Source: Eimeria necatrix (Eukaryota > Apicomplexa > Conoidasida > Eucoccidiorida > Eimeriidae). From it: 50,000 nucleotides of DNA. How positions within the stretch are numbered: the first letter of the stretch is position 1; every line of letters begins with the position of its first letter. Below are positions 49,978 through 50,000 of this stretch, one piece after another. The position numbers were made by a program, and so were the translations under genes. The notes beneath the pieces were generated by a model. That model was given only the letters and a program-made list of their open reading frames with translations. It did no database searches and was not told the DNA's origin. Location of the stretch: the NCBI RefSeq assembly GCF_000499385.1, contig NW_013652138.1, forward strand, positions 1 to 50,000, given 5' to 3'.

Positions 49978-50000
49978 TGCTGCAGTTGCTGCTGCAGTTG

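Noticed and set aside
1..50000. tRNA, rRNA or bacterial-type elements (operons, ribosome binding sites, insertion sequences)
   Set aside because: None recognised by eye; composition, introns and repeats indicate nuclear eukaryotic DNA.

Overview
The window looks like nuclear DNA of a coccidian apicomplexan, most likely Eimeria. That rests on long CAG/CTG tracts inside and between genes, many interstitial TTTAGGG arrays, homopolymeric Gln/Ala/Ser/Leu runs in a predicted protein, and intron-rich genes. The genus is inferred; no database was searched.

Left half (1-26.3 kb). Apart from exon 1 this half has no convincing long ORF. On the minus strand a composite motif recurs about every 90-140 bases: a pyrimidine-rich tract ending in YAG (sometimes AAG), three variable bases, then a 5' splice site of the type GTRNGT. 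I read this as one enormous minus-strand gene. A conventional first exon (25996-26280, 95 codons: signal peptide, hydrophobic segment, RRL motif) ends in phase 0 at a GTAAGT donor. About 210 consecutive microexons follow, each exactly one codon (one is six bases). By hand I list 211 candidates. None of their triplets is a stop codon, although about ten would be expected by chance, and the decoded residues have a protein-like mix. The chain runs off the left edge, so the last exon is not seen. Coding bases are only about 3-4% of the gene. Local tandem duplications of whole intron-plus-codon units suggest how it grew.

Middle (26.3-41 kb). A short GC-rich stretch upstream of exon 1 may hold its promoter. 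After it comes about 14 kb with no gene I can support. It holds tandem and dispersed repeats (27.7, 28.1-29.6, 30.6, 31.05 and 38.8 kb), a near-perfect hairpin at 29.8 kb, and CAG minisatellites from 39.8 kb.

Right end (41.2-50 kb). A plus-strand gene of at least 21 exons (about 790 codons to the window edge, continuing beyond) can be assembled with a consistent reading frame. Its introns are almost entirely simple repeats: TTTAGGG arrays in both orientations, TGCA, GCTA, GGGGCCCC, CTG and TTTA tracts. Several splice sites lie inside the repeats. I do not recognise the protein family.

The two genes show opposite architectures: one has ordinary unique introns and exons shrunk to single codons; the other has ordinary exons with introns made of satellite-like DNA.
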